Assembly: GCF_945859705.1 (NCBI RefSeq)
Contig: NC_079134.1
Coordinates: forward strand, 85,640,973 to 85,704,972
DNA from: Episyrphus balteatus
Lineage: Eukaryota > Arthropoda > Insecta > Diptera > Syrphidae
Length of the DNA stretch: 64,000 bases
Reading direction: 5' to 3'
Shown here: positions 61,797 to 64,000 of the stretch, in pieces
Position numbering within the stretch: position 1 is the first letter of the stretch
How the letters are laid out: each line of letters begins with the position of its first letter
Program-made: the position numbers and the translations under genes
Notes under the pieces: generated by a model
The model's database searches: none
What the model was told of the DNA's origin: nothing
The model's input: the letters and a program-made list of their open reading frames with translations, nothing else

Positions 61797-62815
61797 ATAA
61801 TAATAAAAAAAAAAACAATTTCAATTTCTGGAATCGAACCACCCACCCGAGTAAGAGGCAACTACTAAATCACCTAGACTAACACGACTTCTAGAGATAC
61901 GAAAACTTTTGTTTATATAAACTATTTAGGAAATATTGAATCAGAATTGACTTAAAATAGATTTAAAGATTCTCAAACTGTAAAACGATTATGATCGATT
62001 CGATTATCGTTTTCAAAATTACGGAATGACCCCCCAGGCCATTGAAAACAGTAAACGAGTGGGTATTAAATGTTCTTCTATGCAATAGACCAAAGCTAAT
62101 GGCTCTCCGTCCATCCATTCGATCCGTATTTATAAAAATGCACATACACAAAATTGCACACAAGGCCATAAGGATGCAAATAAATTTTTTGTCTGTCATA
62201 TTTAGTTTATATTAAATCAATCCCTTGAAGTATGTTTACTTTTAAAGTCTAAAAGTTACCAATTAATACGATTTTATCGAGTTTTAAAAAAACTTGCTTT
62301 TAACTAAAAAAGTCAAAAATTTTGAAAAAGTGCTAATTTTTGAATAGGTACATTTAAGTTGTTTCTTGACAAAAGAAATTAAAAATTGCATATTATGAAA
62401 GGATTTTACCTCTACTTTATTTCATTTGTACAAAGTTTGGTACGTCCAAACTTTGTACAAATGAAATATACAAAATGCCCCTTGAATTAGTAAAAAAAAT
62501 AAAATCGTCAATTTTTCAACTTTTTTTTCTTTGATTTTAGGTTAGAATTTTAGGCAAAAATAATTTTAAAAATTTTTTAACCATCTTAACTTGACAGAAA
62601 ATTTAATTTGTTATGAAAAGTGTCTTTGAACCATTTCAAAGATAGGCTTGGATTTCGAGTTAAATCAAAATAACTGCAAACCGACCAGTGTTGCCGTTTT
62701 CTCAGAAATGCACCAATGGATTTAGTAGCACTTTTGGCTGGAGTATTCTTTTATGCCAAGGAATCATAACCAGCAATAAACACTCTTGAACGAATTTGTT
62801 CCATTCAAAAGGGTC
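61797..62815 (+). repeat. Repeat R1 extended form, uninterrupted copy
   Basis: Reversed match to 47980-49620 without the 632-bp insert. The SINE-like end is at 61831-61893 and the R1 core at 62205-62815. A 40-bp palindrome (TTCATTTGTACAAAGTTTGG and its complement) sits near 62418-62467 where other copies have one arm. The minus open frame 61963-62199 begins with a hydrophobic stretch but is frameshifted in the other copies. Confidence 0.75.
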
Positions 62816-64000
62816 TATTCAATAGACTATTTATATGTGTTTGTGTTTTAACTTAAAAATGTGGTTGAACAGCTGATTGACATTCTTTTAAGCTATTTCT
62901 GTTTTTTTATTTTTACTTTCTGGATATTCTGGATAAACTATTTTCTGTCTATTCTGTTCTATTCCTTATCCGGAAAAAATAAAGAAACACACTGTCTATG
63001 AAAAAATGACTTGAAGACTTTTTGTAGAGTGCTCAATTTACTATGAGAATCATATTTCAATTAGTATTCAATGTATACAATGCGTTTTTGTAAAATTACA
63101 AAAATAAGAAAAAAAAATATTCCCATGTTATTTAATGGAAAATAGAAAATCAGAAATAGGCACCTTTTTGAGAGACTTTTATCTTTATATTTTTGAAAAT
63201 GTTAAGCCTGTTTTTTAGTTGAAAAAGAAAAGTTGCCTCAAAATGACACAGCCTAGTGGTGATGCAAAAAATGTACTTCCTTTCGATATCAAGGAAATAG
63301 GACTAATATCGAGCTGGAACATTTAAGTTGATTTCTTTTCAATCCAAAAACCGCTCACTACCCCATTTTCAAATGCAACAGTAAATAATGAAATTTGTAT
63401 TTTACCTTATTTGTTCAGAATAGTGTTCTTATTGTGCATTTTAAGGCTTTTTAAATATTGTACAAATTTTTAACTTTAATGAATGTACAAACCATCTCAG
63501 TAAAATCAAACTAACACCACTTTCCGTTTGATTTTGGCGCCAAAAATAATGGAGCGAGCAGCTTGTTTTTGAATTATTTTTCTCTTGGCTCTACGTTTTT
63601 TTCAAAATAATGTTCTCATACAAATTTAGCGTGTTTACCAATACCATTCACGACTGTGCATAGTAGATGTGCATTTTTAATGCTTGCTTCTAGTCCAGAC
63701 AAAATAAACATAAAAAAGGCAAACCCAGAAATAATTCGCATAGAGCTGAAAATTGGTACAGAGGATTTAAATGTCGATTTAAGTAAAATGTGAAAGTCCC
63801 CAAAGTCCCATGTTCAAAAGTTATTCAAGTTTTAGTGTCGAAAATGTAGTTTTTTTCTTTTCTTCAAAAAAAGTATACGGATGTCTTGTAGGTTTTGTAA
63901 TTCCCTAAAAATAAATTGCACGACTGGGGTCGCACGTACTTGCTCTTATGCTTAAAGTAACTATTATGTTAAAGCTTTTTATTCAAGAAATTTAAAATTC
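62816..64000. other. AT-rich, no feature recognised
   Basis: No open frame with coding character, no inverted repeat and no RNA gene was found up to the window edge. DCAF1 upstream exons were specifically looked for and not seen. Confidence 0.45.

Noticed and set aside
61963..62199. Small secreted-like peptide gene (hydrophobic start after MTDKK)
   Set aside because: It is within repeat R1; the other copies carry a frameshift after the first residues, so there is no sign of selection.

Overview
Eukaryotic, AT-rich nuclear DNA from an insect, most likely a fly. The one host gene is a DCAF1 / Mahjong (VprBP) homologue with 55-60 nt introns typical of Diptera. Everything else recognisable is transposable-element (TE) DNA: two non-LTR retrotransposon families, one intact-looking Ty3/gypsy-type LTR retrotransposon, and many short inverted-repeat elements (MITEs, foldbacks). 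No bacterial genes, operons, CRISPR arrays or ribosome binding sites are present. Layout: (1) 1-4242, inverted repeats, a 16-bp AGCT-rich minisatellite and MITEs. (2) 4243-11262, minus strand, the C-terminal half of DCAF1 in seven exons, with a 4.2-kb intron full of foldback elements. The N-terminal exons are not in the window, so they lie beyond a very long intron or outside it. (3) 11263-23400, gene-free, built from nested inverted-repeat elements. (4) 23402-36706, a jockey-like non-LTR element on the plus strand (copy A), cut by a 1,352-bp hAT-like insert, by two microhomology deletions and by an 8-kb block. That block holds a second, decayed non-LTR element and a 2-kb transposon with 0.4-kb inverted repeats. 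(5) 36707-39313, a foldback element and unexplained AT-rich DNA. (6) 39314-45482, a complete LTR retrotransposon with LTRs identical by eye, a 4-bp target duplication, a CHCC-type Gag, a full Pol and a candidate -1 frameshift site. (7) 46332-56133, a recent 4.9-kb tandem duplication. (8) 55217-61617, minus strand, a near full-length jockey-like element (copy B) with a UAAUG stop/start overlap between ORF1 and ORF2 and a 634-bp transposon insert. (9) 61618-64000, a tRNA-like sequence, an inverted copy of the repeat found at 48-49.6 kb, and empty AT-rich sequence. The elements serve as each other's reference. Copy A shows the empty site for the insert in copy B, copy B shows it for the hAT insert in copy A, and one arm of an inverted repeat shows it for an 88-bp element in the other arm. 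The order of many insertions can therefore be read from the sequence. All family assignments are by eye; no database search was run.
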